Shown in pieces: positions 39,493 to 52,098 of a stretch of 64,000 bases of DNA. Location: contig OZ026548.1 in the NCBI GenBank assembly GCA_964020155.1, positions 1,769,897-1,833,896 on the forward strand, in the 5' to 3' direction. How positions within the stretch are numbered: the stretch's first letter is position 1; each line of letters begins with the position of its first letter. Source of the DNA: Chondrilla cf. caribensis. Taxonomy: Eukaryota > Porifera > Demospongiae > Chondrillida > Chondrillidae. The notes under the pieces were generated by a model. The model did not search any database, was not told the DNA's origin, and saw nothing but the letters and a program-made list of their open reading frames with translations. The translations under genes were made by a program, and so were the position numbers.

Positions 39493-42400
39493 TACGTATG
39501 CTCAAACTGTAAGAATCTTGTTACTCACTTGTTGGTGGCCCAGGGTCATACAGAGGAGGGGAATTGCAAAGATCCACAGTATTGCTTGGATTTCTAACAC
39601 AGTCAGTCTGAAATGAATAATAATACAGACACACAATATAAATAGCATACATGTACTGTGTGTAATGTACATATATACTGTAAGTACATATGTACTGTCT
39701 ATGTTATGTGCTGTACAAGTGTGTGTGTGTGTAAACGTCTATACAGCAGGATCACAGGTGACAGAAAAGTGCAAATGGGGCATTGGATGAGATAGTCAAA
39801 TGTGTGAAGTGGAGCGGAGGCTACAATTGACACCAACTTCCCAAACAATTTGGTCTCTGTCTATTGGTAACACATACGTACGTACGTAGTTCGAGTTGAA
39901 AATTTGTGGGGGTGCCATTCCCACACTCAAATTACTTTAGTGTTTTTTGAAGATATCAAATTTGGCGAAGCATTTTGTGTTCAAATTCCAGCCCACTTTC
40001 CAATTCTCAGCATTTCTAAATCAGCCACCTTTTTTCACACAATATAAGTAATAATAATAATTCACTGTTGCGATTATGCATAGGAACACATACAATTGTG
40101 CATTATTTGGTGAGAAATAATGCTATACTGGCAGTTGGCTCATAAACTGGCCAATTCACAATGTGTACTGTATGTACTATACTCAATGTGTACTATATGT
40201 ACTATACTATACTCATTGTGTACTATATCAATTCCCTGCAATGTTTCCTACCGTTTGACGGCTAACAAAAGCACATGTGCACACTCCTTCACTAAATGTC
40301 CATTTACCTCATGTCTGCGTATTACTCTAGCTCTATTGCTCCTGCTAGTCTCACCTGTAGCAGAGAATAATCAATAATACATAACTATCATCTGTCTATG
40401 TGCGTACATATGTATGTATGTACATATACATAGGAATTCTGTACAGTACAGATGGTTGAGTGGGGTGTCTGGTGATTCTGTACAATTCACATGTACAACA
40501 TTAAAGGACACACACAATATAAGTAAGTGGTACAGTGAGGGTTAGGTGAACACTCCTGTATGGTACAGATCACACATAACTGCCCTTTTACCACAAAAAT
40601 TGGACTGTGGTCCTTTTTCTCTATTTTTATGTGTGCTCACTCCACCTACAGCATCCAGTTGTACGTGTGTGCAATGTACTTTGTTTGTGCAGGAACAGTG
40701 AGATGTTTCAATCCATTGTAACTATTATGATTCAGAGAGATTTCACGGTGGATTGATGAGATGAGTAGGCAGTCGTGGGTGAATTACTGGATGTCATCAT
40801 TATATGTAGATGAGCATAAGGGCAGGGAGAACACACTTAGAGGATTATTTTTGTGCAACTCTATCCATGTACTTGTATACATACTATACATGTATAATAT
40901 TAGTATAAGGATATATGGATGTAATTGATTCATAAGACAATAATATGACATAGTGTAGTTACATTCTATTGTGGAAGAGAGCCAAACATACAACATACTA
41001 GCAGTATGTTTTTTGGGGTGACTTCTTTTGAGAGATTTCCGATGGAGACAAATTTCCTACAAATCCACCAATCGATAAAACATAACAGATCAAAGTTTCA
41101 AGACTTGACACACAGACAAGCCAGTGGACACCAGTCCGATTGTACCTGATGGTTCTTTATGGCCAGTCCGGAGAATTTTTCCAAACAATATGAACACTCC
41201 ACGTCTGCAGTACAGCAAGGCTGGAGGTACATAACACATATGTACATACATACTGTACATAAGCTGTACAGTATGTACAGCACAGTCTAGTAGGATGTAC
41301 TGTACATATGCTGTACAGTATGTACAACATACCCCAGTAGGACGTACTGTACATATGCTGTACAGTATGTACAACACAGCCCAGTAGGACGTACTGTATA
41401 TATGTTGTACAGTATGTACAAGACAGACCAGTAGGACGTACTGTATATATGTTGTACAGTATGTACAAGACAGACCAGTAGGATGTACGGTAGGTATGGT
41501 GTACAGTGCAACCTCTATTAAAGGACGCTCTGAATAAAGGACACCAGAAGAAGCTCTCTCTGTCTTACGCTCATTTACATATAATGATGACATCCAGTAA
41601 TTTCCTTGCGTCAGCATGCAAAATTAAATTTAACATGAAAAATTAATAATAATGAAAATAACATGCACATACACTAGAATTAAGTGTATATTATATTGGA
41701 TGAGTGTAATATACCGGAAGTTGAAATGGAAATAATACAGTGATTGTCTGTGGGACCCCCTAATAGTCCTTTGTGGTTGGAATATCCTTTTTGGGTTATT
41801 GAAGTATATGGGCACAGACCAGGAGGAAGGAAATTCGAAGTGGTGGAGCCAAATACCACAATCATTATTGTGGTATTTGTTTCACATTCTAGGTACTTGG
41901 ATGGAGTTTTCCCCTAATGTGGACAGTCCACACTTCAGAATCACAGTTGAATCACATACTACTGTGTATCATCACTTTGTCACTATCCCTTCATCCAAGC
42001 TGTGATCGTTACAAGTACAGTATGCATGTACGTAAACAAGTAATTCGAGTTTAAATAACTCGTGGAGCATCCACCCCCACACTCAAATTACTTGGATGTC
42101 TTTTAGGCTTGGAAGAACCTAACACATAGAAGCCGCTCCACTGTGCTCGTGTTCTAACCTTCGGCAGCCCCCAAATATACAACAGTCATTGAGGGAGGTG
42201 GAGAATTTTACAATGGAAGTGAACGCAGAGAAGTGGTTTGTCCAGAACTTGGGCTACCTCGGTGGCTTGCACAAGACCTTACAGTATTGTAGTTGGATAG
42301 TCACATATGGATGATACATGGAAGGACACACTACATACATACCGTTTTGCGAGGTCGCAATTTTCGCAGTTTTCGTGATTTGACTGAAGGCAGAAATTTA

Positions 42401-43337
42401 CAACTGCGAATTTTCAGTTTAACATTGCACAATACTTGTCTTTGATTGCAACATCACGAAAATATGAACCGCGAATATTAATCCAAGGTGCATTTTGCAA
42501 AATTTTGGACCCATGAAAATTTCCCGCTATACAGTATACATAAATGGACTCCACACTGTGTGTGTACATGTACTCTTGCATGATACAGCATGTATGTACG
42601 TACATCATATGTATTAGTACATGTATACTCTCACCGATTCCCACACCTTCCGCTTGCTTTTTTCCACGACTGCTGTGTCTACCATGTATCCTCCTCTGCT
42701 CCACCACCATGGGGTTCCTGTCGCAGTTTGCCTGGTGTTCAGCCAGTTCGCTGAATTCAATCGCTTTCTCACAGTATTCACAGGGGATCTTTACAGCCTC
42801 ATCTTGCAAAACGGAAGTATGCCTCTCGTATGATGGAGTATCGTTGTATTTGTTCTCTCCAATACATGTGTCCTGTGACATCAGGCAAGATCATGTGACA
42901 TCAAGTGATGTCATGTGACATCATCAACTCATGTGACATCATGTGGGATTACATCACATACATATGTATCAAGTCAACCTTATTCTCCTGGATGTACAGT
43001 ACCTCTGTACAAGACCCCCACTGTAGTGACTGTATATGTACTGTACAGTGTAGTGGATGAATGTCAGCACATTTTCCTCTTCATAAAGACCACCTCTATA
43101 CATCACCCCATTGCATGCAATAAATTGTATATTACACAGATATGTATATGTAAACAAAAATCAAACAGGGAATCAGTGAATTATGTCGAGATGTACTGTA
43201 CGTTGCACTGCCACGAGCTCACCTGATGTTCTCCGAGGGCTAAAACAGAGAACGACTGCCCACAGAACTCACACGGGATATAAGTGTCATTATCATCATC
43301 ATCCATAACTATCAGTGAAGGAATTTGGAAATGTAAT

Positions 43338-43397
<60 letters not shown>

Positions 43398-43411
43398 GTG
43401 TGTGTATGCAT

Positions 43412-43469
<58 letters not shown>

Positions 43470-43483
43470 GTGTGTGTATGCAT

Positions 43484-43538
<55 letters not shown>

Positions 43539-43559
43539 CATGCGCGCGTGTGTGTGTGT

Positions 43560-43645
<86 letters not shown>

Positions 43646-45015
43646 ACGTGTGCATGTGTGTCACATACACATATATATACTGTGTACTTTATAACTGTAT
43701 GTAAGTACATACAATATGTGTATGCATGGTCTGACATATAGCAGGTGCATCACCAAGTAAAAAACTCACCGTTGTCATGTCTTGAAAGTGGCTGTTCACA
43801 CAGGAGAGATTCATTTCTGGTATTCGAGTAGGTACTACCACGGGTGGCCTGCAGAGGGAAGATGTTGAAAGTCACGAACAAGAATAACCATTGAAGAACA
43901 TGACTGTGTGTGTACAGAGAATATTCATTAATCCACTGCAATTCTTTTAGGAAAGAATTGCAGATCAATGAGTTTGGTTGATTAACTGGATATTCATTAG
44001 TACTTGTACATTATATTGGTACTGGAAAATTGTGGCAGATTAAGAGGTTTGGTGGATAAGGTGTTGTAGGATAAATAAGAATTCACTGTATGTGCATGTA
44101 TATGGGCAGTACACATGCAATAACAACCCCATGTGACCAGTACATATGTGTGTTCACACACATGCACACTTATGAACACACATTCCAAAAAATTAAAATT
44201 GCCATAATTGTAGTATAACAAACACATGGTATACAGTAGATATGCATGCATACCAATGTACACACAGAGCTATTACAGTACTGTACAGCTAGTACTTGTA
44301 AGGTGGATGTACCTATGTACATAAATGTGTGCATGTACATACTGTAATAGGCAATACAGAGGTTCCTGCTCATGAAGACCACTCAAGAAATTACAAACAG
44401 GTAGTATTATGATAGAAGTTAGTTGACATGCTGAGCCTTAGGACTGATTTGATCACACCATCACACTGAGACTCTGATTGGTTATCATTACACACCTATC
44501 AAGTTTTGTTGTCACACTTAGGTAATTTTGTAAGCATTGCCTGAAGAAGCCCAAGAGGGCGAAACATTGCAATTAATTTGTCAACAAGTGACGTGCGTAA
44601 TTGTCCAAAATGTAGACATCAATCTATAATTAGGTGGTCTTTGTAGACAGCCGGTTTTTACAGAGAGGCTGTAATAATCTGTGCAGTTAATCCACTAGAT
44701 GGCTCAATAGTGGTACTTTAGTAATAGCTAAAAGGTTAATCCATTGTCCACTGCTCAACTCACAACATGTTGGGGATATTCATGTACTCCACTACGATTG
44801 TGGATATTGCCAACTTCCCGAGGGTAGGTGTTCTGACTGGGGCCCTGTCCAATGTTGGCATTGATATAGCGAATAGGTTCGTTGATGACAGGCATCCTGT
44901 TGGGGTGAGATGGTGGGTCGTCCTCTTCAGAGCACTCAAAGATATCACAATTTCGCTACAATGAAAATTACATTATGCGTAAATTTGGTAATACGCACAT
45001 GTAAACGTGTGTGCG

Positions 45016-45068
<53 letters not shown>

Positions 45069-48000
45069 TTGTGTTTGTGTTTGTGTGTGCGTGCGCGCGC
45101 GCGTGTGTGTGTGTGTGTGTGTGTGTGTGCAACCACAAAGTCTTTGACCTGAATGACCGATCGATTCATGTTAAAATCGTTGTTGAGTCACTGCCCTTTT
45201 GAAAACATGGTAGTTGTGTGTGCCGATTTTGTGTTCCTTCATCTGAATAGACCATATGCATTTTTACGCCCACCGCCCACAATGATGAGGTCACAAGAGG
45301 TCAACGGTGAACGGTTATCACCTTCGCCTATCTAAATGTACGTGAAATGGACGGTCAACGTTGAAATTCGTTCGTTTTTGAGATGTCTCGGCACTAGGGC
45401 TGTATTGAAGACCGCTCAAATCGAAGAATACGTTGTTCTGAAAAGGTTGGCGGCGTTGGAATCTGCCTCAAAGAGTGAGGACTACTCAAAATCGAGTGAT
45501 AATATCCCTTTAATATGTTTGCTGATCACCACGAGGCCTATAGCACATTCAGGAGTGTGTGTATGCATTCGAATTTGTGTTGATAAGTTTAATATGGACC
45601 CTAGGCATCCCCTGGTGACCAGCAGCAGAATGTGAATCTACCTAAGTGATCACCACAAGGTGTATTGCACTTATTATTGAAATGTAATACAAAAGTAGGG
45701 TCCGGATTCTATTTTGGGACACCCTCTAATTTGGGACACCCGTTCTCACTCGTATCTTGCCCTTTTTCCCTCATTTTTGGCACATTTGTTAAGCAGGTGA
45801 ATGTAAGCGGGCACACCATCTTAGACTTGGATGGTCCCTTTCGTTCGCAAGTTATCCCGGATTTTTCAGAGCAATTGCGGTCCTCTAATTTGGGACGGAT
45901 TTCATCTATTATGGGACGGTAGTTCGTATTCTCTAAGATGTACAGATATTGTCCATCTTACCTAATGTTCCAATAGCTCCACACACACTCTAACATGAGC
46001 AGAAGTTTCAGCGTAATTCGATGTACGACGGCCGAGTACATTCGCGCTCAATAGGAAACGTTGGGGTCCTCTTATTTGGACCACTAATGTATTGGGAAAA
46101 TGGCGATAAAATCGAAAAGGGGTTGCTACAGACGATCAAACGTCAATATTGACAAGTAAGAATACTACTAAATCCAAAAACAGATTTATACCTATATGTC
46201 TTTTATTTGGCACCAGCCCCGTGTATTCCTATATACACATACCCTACTGCTTGTTCATACTGGGCAGTTTTCTTTTGCAATATACTACACGTGTGACAAT
46301 GTGTGTTCAGTAGGTCATCTGCAACCTGAGCAGGTTTAGATCGTGTTCTTAGATTTAGCATTGTTCTTACTTGTCAATATTGACATTTGATCGTCTGTAG
46401 CAACCCCTTTTTGATTTTATCGCCATTTTCCCAATACATTAGTGGTCCAAATTAGAGGACCCCAACACTTCCTATTGAGCGTGATGGTACTCGGCCGTCG
46501 TACATCGAATTACGCTGAAACGTCTGCTCATGTTAGAGTGTGTGTGGAGCTATTGGAACGTTAGGTAAGATGGACAATATCTGTACATCTTAGAGAATAC
46601 GAACTACCGTCCCATAATAGATGAAATCCGTCCCAAATTAGAGGACCGCAATTGCTCTGAAAAATCCGGGATAACTTGCGAACGAAAGGGACCATCCAAG
46701 TCTAAGATGGTGTGCCCGCTTACATTCACCTGCTTAACAAATGTGCCAAAAATGAGGGAAAAAGGGCAAGATACGAGTGAGAACGGGTGTCCCAAATTAG
46801 AGGGTGTCCCAAAATAGAATCCGGACCCTATATGTATGGTATGGAAGATCTATGGTGTTGTTATATGTGTCATATGGACAGTAATCTCTTTCCACATCGT
46901 GCCATGTTGATCTTCTTTATGACATTCTGCTTCGTTGATGTTGGCATAACGCCGATCGTGTGTAATGTGAGTACATCGTTTGATTTCGGAAACTCTGCCA
47001 TTCTCGGGATACTACATCGCAGATTCTAACGCCATCAACGTCTTCAGGAAAACGTCCTTTACGATTTGAACAGCCTCAAACACAACACTGTCGCCGAGAC
47101 ATCTCAAAAAAAATGAACGAATTCCGACGTCGACCGACCATTCAACGTACATTTAGATAGAGGAAGGTGATAACCGTTCACTGTAAGAAGAACAATCGAC
47201 ACTATAATGTGTAGTAAGTGCAAAACGATCCAAAACTCGACTACTTATCAACACCACGAATATTATCACTCGATTTTGAGCTGTCCTCACTCTTTGAGGC
47301 AGATTCCAACGCCGCCAACCTTTTCAGAACAACGTATTCTTCGATTTGAGCGGTCTTCAATACAGCCCTAGTGCCGAGACATCTCAAAAACGAACGAATT
47401 TCAACGTTGACCGTCCATTTCACGTACATTTAGATAGGCGAAGGTGATAACCGTTCACCGTTGACCTCTTGTGACCTCATCATTGTGGGCGGTGGGCGTA
47501 AAAATGCATATGGTCTATTGGTTAGGTCTTTAGCATTCCTGACATTGTGTATCAGTATTGCGGGTGCATTGATTGTATAGTGTTAAGTGACAAGTGTGGT
47601 GATAATAATTATTGATAACTTCCTTTCAGTCAGAAAACACAGTACGTATGTCAGTAATGAGGTCAGAAATATACCCCAGTATATCGGGTATATACCATAG
47701 TTGATATTTCTGAAGTTAAGTGATAACACCCACACATCGGGATACATGTTGTGATACAGACAACATATAAACACGTTCAGACCTCATTCATTATCACTAT
47801 TGATGTGTGCTTACCATGTGATGCTCAAAGTCTTTCCATGGTATGTCTTTACCACATGATTCACAAGGTATGGTATCCATTTTGTTATCTGAACTGTTGT
47901 CACGGTTACCATCGTAGGGCATCTCAGACTCAGCAACAAATGGAGGTGTGTCGTCTCCAGTGAGGTCAATACTATTGGGCTGAGGGATCAGAGAAGAGAT

Positions 48001-51000
48001 GAGAAATTATAAATACAGTACAAATGGATTTGGTAGAGGCTCATGATTGCTACAGCATTAATAGGGAAAACCGAGTAATTCTTGAGTGATCATGTAGCAG
48101 TGAAACAGATTGAAACAGATTGAAATGGTTGAAATGGAAGACGTTTCAACCACAAAGGTCTTCATCAGCTACAATATGTGTACAAAGACCTTTACAGTCT
48201 AAACGTCTTGCATTTCAACCATTTCAATCTGTTTCAATCTGTTTCACTACTACATGATTGCTCAAAAAGGATACCCGGCCGGTTTCCCCTACAGCATGGA
48301 TGCTCACACTTCAAAAATAACACAAAAGTAATACATAGCTCGTTCCCTGTACATACATAATAGCTGGCGTAACCCTATCACAGGGTGAAGACAATGGTAG
48401 TGTTCAAGGTTGTACAAGGATAGAATGCATCCAACTTCATGTATAACCTTGTGACAACCTTGTGAGAACCATGTGATAACCTTGTGACAACCTTACGACA
48501 ACCATTTGATAACCTTGTGACAACCTTGTGACAACCATGTGATAACCTTGTGACAACCTTACGACAACCATTTGATAACCTTGTAATAACCTTGTGACAA
48601 CCTTAGATGAGGCTGCGACAAGGCTGTCACATGAACTATGTTTTGTGTAGTACATTGACTTGACATAGTGAATGATTCAATAATGGTTACTTAGGACAGG
48701 TGATCTTCAGTACAGGCTTGGCTCCAATTACATATATTGTACAAATATACGAGGAAAGTAACACAATAGCTTGCAGCATTCTGTCTGATCAGGTGCACTA
48801 TCTCACCATGTCACTGGGAAGATACGTCTTTCGTGGAGGTGCTACTGGCACACGAGAGGGGTGTAATACGGGAGAGGACCTTCCTTGATGATCACTACCA
48901 TGTCTATCAACCACGGCATCCCTGCGGCTGCGTGGCAACAAAGGACTGGACGAGGGAGGAGGTTTAACGATCGTGACATCGTTTTGTCCGCAGCGCTCCA
49001 TGTGATCGTCCAAATCCATCAGCATGACGTATCGTCCACACAGGTGACACTTTTCTGTGCGGCTACCACACATCTGCTCATGCTCCGGGAAGTCCTGCAT
49101 TGCCACGTCCAGCTTACAGTAAGGGCATCTCATTGGTTTTCTGACACATTCCTCCTCCTACGTGACATTGCATGGGTAAGAAGATGAGGGTTTGTTTGTG
49201 GTCATTCACATCTGTATCATCGATACAGGTGTGATATCATCAAAAATGCAAGTCTGGCAATGTCCACAACCAGACTATACAGGCAAATGTGAATACTCAC
49301 AACTTAATCCTCATTGTCAAGGGGAAACTTGTGAGACACATGATGAAACACGCGATGATCATTGCGCTTTTGCATGAGTGCAGAAAACCCATACACAAAA
49401 TTGAAATAGAATGACATGAACAAAGGTCTTTGTGTGTTACAATAGGTTCATTGCAAACACTTCAAACTTTTTGAATTGAATTGAATAGTACGTCTGTATT
49501 TGTGAATAGACATGATTATTACGTACTATAGGGGATTTCGTCTACATCATTGTACATGTACGTACGTACATACCAAACATACACAAGACACCGTACAAAC
49601 ACACATTGTACACAACACACACTGTACATACACAACACATTGTACACAACACACACTGTACATACACAACACATTGTACACAGCACACACTGTACATACG
49701 CAACACATTATACACAACACACACTGTACATACACAACACATTGTACACAGCACACACTGTACATACACAACACATTGTACACAGCACACACTGTACATA
49801 TGCAACACATTGTACACAGCACATGCTGTACATGCACAACACACTGTATTATACATACGTACATACATACATACATACATATTATACAGCAATGCATGTA
49901 TACATGAACATATGCACGGTACATTTCATAAAAAGGTAATGTTAACAAGTGAAAAGTTAACTCCTACGTCACATACATTTATCTAAGTATGTCAATAATC
50001 GATTGAGCGTGTGATTTAAGCTACTATAGAGATGGTTTTAACCGCTTACTGTAAGCAGCGTATTGTACAGTTGTATTTTTAAGAAGAGTTTCCTATTAAA
50101 ACTTTGCTAATGTCTTGAAAACAGACATAATAATAGTGTCAAAACATTCGAATTCGAAAACTCGTGGGGACCTCCGCACTCAAATTACTTCGGCGTCTTC
50201 ATTAGGCTTATGTGAACCTTCGCTGTAGTTATAACGTTCGTCTAAGCCGTTTCGCTCGAATTCTAGCCTTAGTTTCTAAATCTCCTGTCTTCGCGTACTG
50301 AAATCGGCCATTTTCCAGTAGTGACGTCATATAAAACAGTTAAAATGTTAACGGTTAACCGTTAATTGTTCCTTTTTACCAGAAGGGAGATACCAGTTAT
50401 AACGGTTAACTTTGTTGCCTTTTTTTATGAACTGTACCGTATGTAAATAGGTAGGTATACGAATACAGGCTCCCACGAACCTTGTGCTTGTCCATCAGCC
50501 ACTTCTCGACCCGCTTCCTACAAAGATCACAGCTCTCAATGGCATGGTACTCCTCCTCGTGCTCCTCCAGGTTAGCCTTCAGAACAGGCTCTTTGCATTT
50601 CGGACACACGATGTTGATCCGCGCACACCTGCTCTCGTGGAGCAACCAGTTGCTGGCAGACACATTCTGGCCACTACAGAATTCCAACACAATTGTGTAC
50701 ACACACATCACATGTTGAATCCAACATTCTCCAAGCGGAGCATATTTATGTACAGTACATACATGCACATGTACACATATACATGCATATGTGCATACAC
50801 GTACACACATGTACATACAGTACATACATACGTACATACACACATGTACATACAGTACATACATACGTACATGCATATTGTACATACATATTGTACATAC
50901 ATATTGTACATACAAACATCGATAACTTTGTCAATACAATTACGTAAGAGCAAGGGTACATGTAGACCTTGTAGTCAATGTAAACTTTGTTGAGCTATAT

Positions 51001-52098
51001 TATATCCTTTGGACACAGACTGGTACAAAGGTCATCTGAGCACTAAAGGTCACTTTACTCCATATCAGTGATGGTCTTACACACAGAACCATTGAATGGA
51101 TACACACAATTGAGGTTTGTGGGTGGTCCTACTGGACTCGCCACATTGTACTAACAAGAGGTGATATGTCTCGGGGGAATACAGGGTGATTTGGGACACC
51201 CAGCCCTTAAAACGCAGCTGGCTATTGAATTCAGAAGAAGTGAGTAAATCAAACACATGTACAAACGGATTAGTCAGTGGGATGCAATCTTGATCTACCA
51301 CGTGTTGTCTCAATCACGTATGTATACAATTAATTCAAGAAATCGATCAAATGAACAAATGCACTTAATACTCAGTTACTGATTCAGATTCATATCAGTG
51401 ATGTTACCAAACATAAGGAATTGACCAGTGATAGACCCTCAACCATAGCTCAACATCACCAATGCTGACAGGCACCCTTCCCACATCACCCCAGTATCCC
51501 AAATTACCCCGGTGTCCCAAATTACCCCAGTGTCCCAAATTACCCTGGTGTTCCAAATCACCCTGTGTTACGTTACCCCAAGACTCTGTTTTACCTAATA
51601 TGTGTTACCCTACAAAGTATGGTGGAAACTCATTAACACAAACTGCAAAGGGGCCACTAAATTAGTTCTTGTCATCCAATGTTCTTCTCATCAGGAATTA
51701 CTTACTATATGTACACTACTCCAACAAACAAAACAAAGCTCAGAAATAGGTTTGCATTAAGCAGAAATTCATCTTAAGGGTGTTTGTCTTGAAGAGTTTC
51801 TACTGTATCTACAATCGGTTGGCATTGGAGAGCACACTTGTGTCATGTTCATATGCCCTAGCAACACAACGCATCGCACAGGACAGCAACTAGCCACGAT
51901 CGACGCATAAGACGTCAATATCATCGGTATTAACGGGCGAATCTACCGACGAGTCCACTCGATCATTGCATCGAGCAGTGTCGTATGGAGTACATATGCT
52001 TCAAGGACGACATGATATCAAATATACGGGTTGTTAATAGCTTACACCGCGTACACAACTTACCAATGGTTACAGAGTTTTTGTTCTTGGTCAGCCAT
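35681..52098 (-). CDS. TRAFD1: TRAFD1-like multi-zinc-finger protein
   Basis: TRAFD1 (FLN29) is a cytoplasmic negative regulator of innate immune signalling in mammals. 16 exons, high to low: 52098-52064, 50673-50481, 49157-48807, 47979-47815, 44955-44764, 43848-43770, 43308-43223, 42872-42635, 41204-41146, 39607-39529, 39279-39248, 38996-38918, 38546-38449, 38203-38134, 36157-36078, 35704-35681; total 1860 nt (619 aa; human 582). The N-terminal cluster LCNHC...HESRC, VCPKC...HEEEYH, SCDLC...HKEEEC, RCPYC...HEQMC and KCHLC...HMERC follows human TRAFD1 finger by finger. Six more C2HC fingers follow (PCESC, PCEFC, PCEYC, CSYC, PCEFC, PCEKC, each with H then C). Five of these six are split by a phase-0 intron between the His and the last Cys; only the PCEYC finger is whole within one exon. 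Several introns hold minisatellites; the 47815-44955 intron holds a foldback element. Confidence 0.88.
35810..35848. repeat. (CA)n microsatellite in the last TRAFD1-like intron
   Basis: About 39 nt, preceded from 35735 by CA-rich imperfect repeats. Confidence 0.85.
36277..36634. mobile_element. about 358-bp MITE with CTGGTTGTTAAG ends
   Basis: CACTGTAAATGCTGGTTGTTAAGTGCC at left is mirrored by GGCGCTTAACAACCAGCGTTCACGGT at right. No coding capacity. In the intron between TRAFD1-like exons 14 and 15. Confidence 0.8.
36775..36925. repeat. tandem repeat with ACATACAACTCCAAACATCTGTACAG
   Basis: At least three imperfect units in the same intron. Confidence 0.7.
37825..38003. repeat. 29-30-bp palindromic minisatellite
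   Basis: About six units of GTACATCGATGTGTGTACGTACTGTACA; each unit is partly self-complementary. Confidence 0.85.
38872..38900. repeat. (CA)n microsatellite
   Basis: Reads (GU)n in the TRAFD1-like transcript, starting about 17 nt after the exon 12 donor. Confidence 0.85.
39140..39260. repeat. 30-bp minisatellite carrying splice-like words
   Basis: Four units of ACTAGTACCCTGGAGGTACAGGACACTCAC. Read on the minus strand each unit contains GTGAGTG and CCTCCAG, and the unit at 39241-39260 overlaps the real donor of exon 11. Confidence 0.85.
39420..39490. repeat. (CA)n microsatellite
   Basis: Reads (GU)n in the TRAFD1-like transcript, about 38 nt after the exon 10 donor. Confidence 0.9.
39886..40085. 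mobile_element. dispersed hairpin-headed repeat, copy iii
   Basis: GTTCGAGTTGAAAATTTGTGGGGG...CCCACACTCAAATTACTT hairpin followed by the family tail with TTCAAATTCCAGCCCA and AAATCAGCCACC. Confidence 0.7.
41243..41490. repeat. 47-bp minisatellite, about five units
   Basis: Each unit has GTAGGACGTACTGTACATATG then CTGTACAGTATGTACAA, largely palindromic. It begins about 40 nt upstream of the acceptor of TRAFD1-like exon 9. Confidence 0.85.
42034..42190. mobile_element. dispersed hairpin-headed repeat, copy iv
   Basis: AAGTAATTCGAGTTTAAATAACTCGTGG...CCCACACTCAAATTACTTGG, then the family tail. Confidence 0.7.
42340..42536. mobile_element. MITE with TACCGT ends (copy c)
   Basis: 197 bp, left end TACCGTTTTGCGAGG, right end TTTCCCGCTATACAGTA; interior with GCGAAT/TTCGC words. 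More diverged than copies a and b. Confidence 0.6.
43340..43662. repeat. (GT)n compound tract, over 300 nt
   Basis: Ends 31 nt upstream (transcript sense) of the acceptor of TRAFD1-like exon 7 and reads (CA)n in the transcript. Contains a twice-repeated GCGTGTGTGTGTATGCATGTGTATG block. Confidence 0.9.
45007..45129. repeat. (GT)n tract with GC alternation
   Basis: Includes GTGCGTGCGCGCGCGCGTGT, an alternating purine-pyrimidine run of Z-DNA type. Reads (CA)n in the transcript, about 52 nt before the exon 5 acceptor. Confidence 0.9.
45240..47525. mobile_element. nested foldback element, about 2.3 kb
   Basis: Outer arms 45240-45520 and 47256-47525 are near-identical reverse complements. Inner arms (about 460 bp each) run from 45696 and to 46830, starting TAGGGTCCGGATTCTATTTTGGG and ending in its mirror; TA at both borders. 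A diverged extra copy of the outer-arm sequence lies at 46990-47160. Small ORFs in the arms mirror each other and have no recognisable domain. In the TRAFD1-like intron between exons 4 and 5. Confidence 0.85.
48080..48265. mobile_element. foldback element with TGAAACAGATTGAAACAG arms
   Basis: Left arm CATGTAGCAGTGAAACAGATTG...GAAATGGAAGACGTTT; right arm AAACGTCTTGCATTTCAACC...CTGTTTCACTACTACATG. The centre carries, on the minus strand, a CTGATGA-hairpin-GAAACG motif (48142-48178). Confidence 0.75.
48447..48625. repeat. 11-12-bp minisatellite (CCTTGTGACAA type)
   Basis: About 15 degenerate units of ACCTTGTGACA / ACCATGTGATA, with a higher-order period of about 60 nt. Confidence 0.85.
49597..49855. 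repeat. CA/TGTACA minisatellite
   Basis: Repeated CACACACTGTACATACACAACACATTGTACACAG-like units of about 34 nt; open in several frames only because of the repeat. Confidence 0.8.
50148..50345. mobile_element. dispersed hairpin-headed repeat, copy v
   Basis: TTCGAAAACTCGTGGGGACC...CGCACTCAAATTACTT head and the tail TATGTGAACCTTCGCTGTAGTTATAACG, close to copy i. In TRAFD1-like intron 2. Confidence 0.7.

Noticed and set aside
40318..40364. A 47-nt stretch with splice-like ends encoding SNRARVIRRHE, considered as an extra TRAFD1 exon
   Set aside because: Exons at 41204-41146 and 39607-39529 already join in phase 0 and complete a finger; inserting 47 nt would break the frame.
41090..41617. 175-codon minus-strand ORF
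   Set aside because: Formed by the 47-bp minisatellite; only 41146-41204 within it is a real exon, in the TRAFD1-like gene.
43299..43741. Long poly-(CV/HT) reading frames, here and at 6.7, 16.2, 21.2, 28.3, 54.9, 58.2, 60.5 and 61.9 kb
   Set aside because: They are translations of (CA)n/(GT)n tracts with no coding signal beyond the repeat.
45336..45922. ORFs in the left arm of the foldback element as genes
   Set aside because: Mirrored in the other arm, no recognisable domain, and best explained by repeat duplication.
49512..49986. Several 116-133-codon ORFs on both strands
   Set aside because: Products of the CA/TGTACA minisatellite, open on both strands at once.
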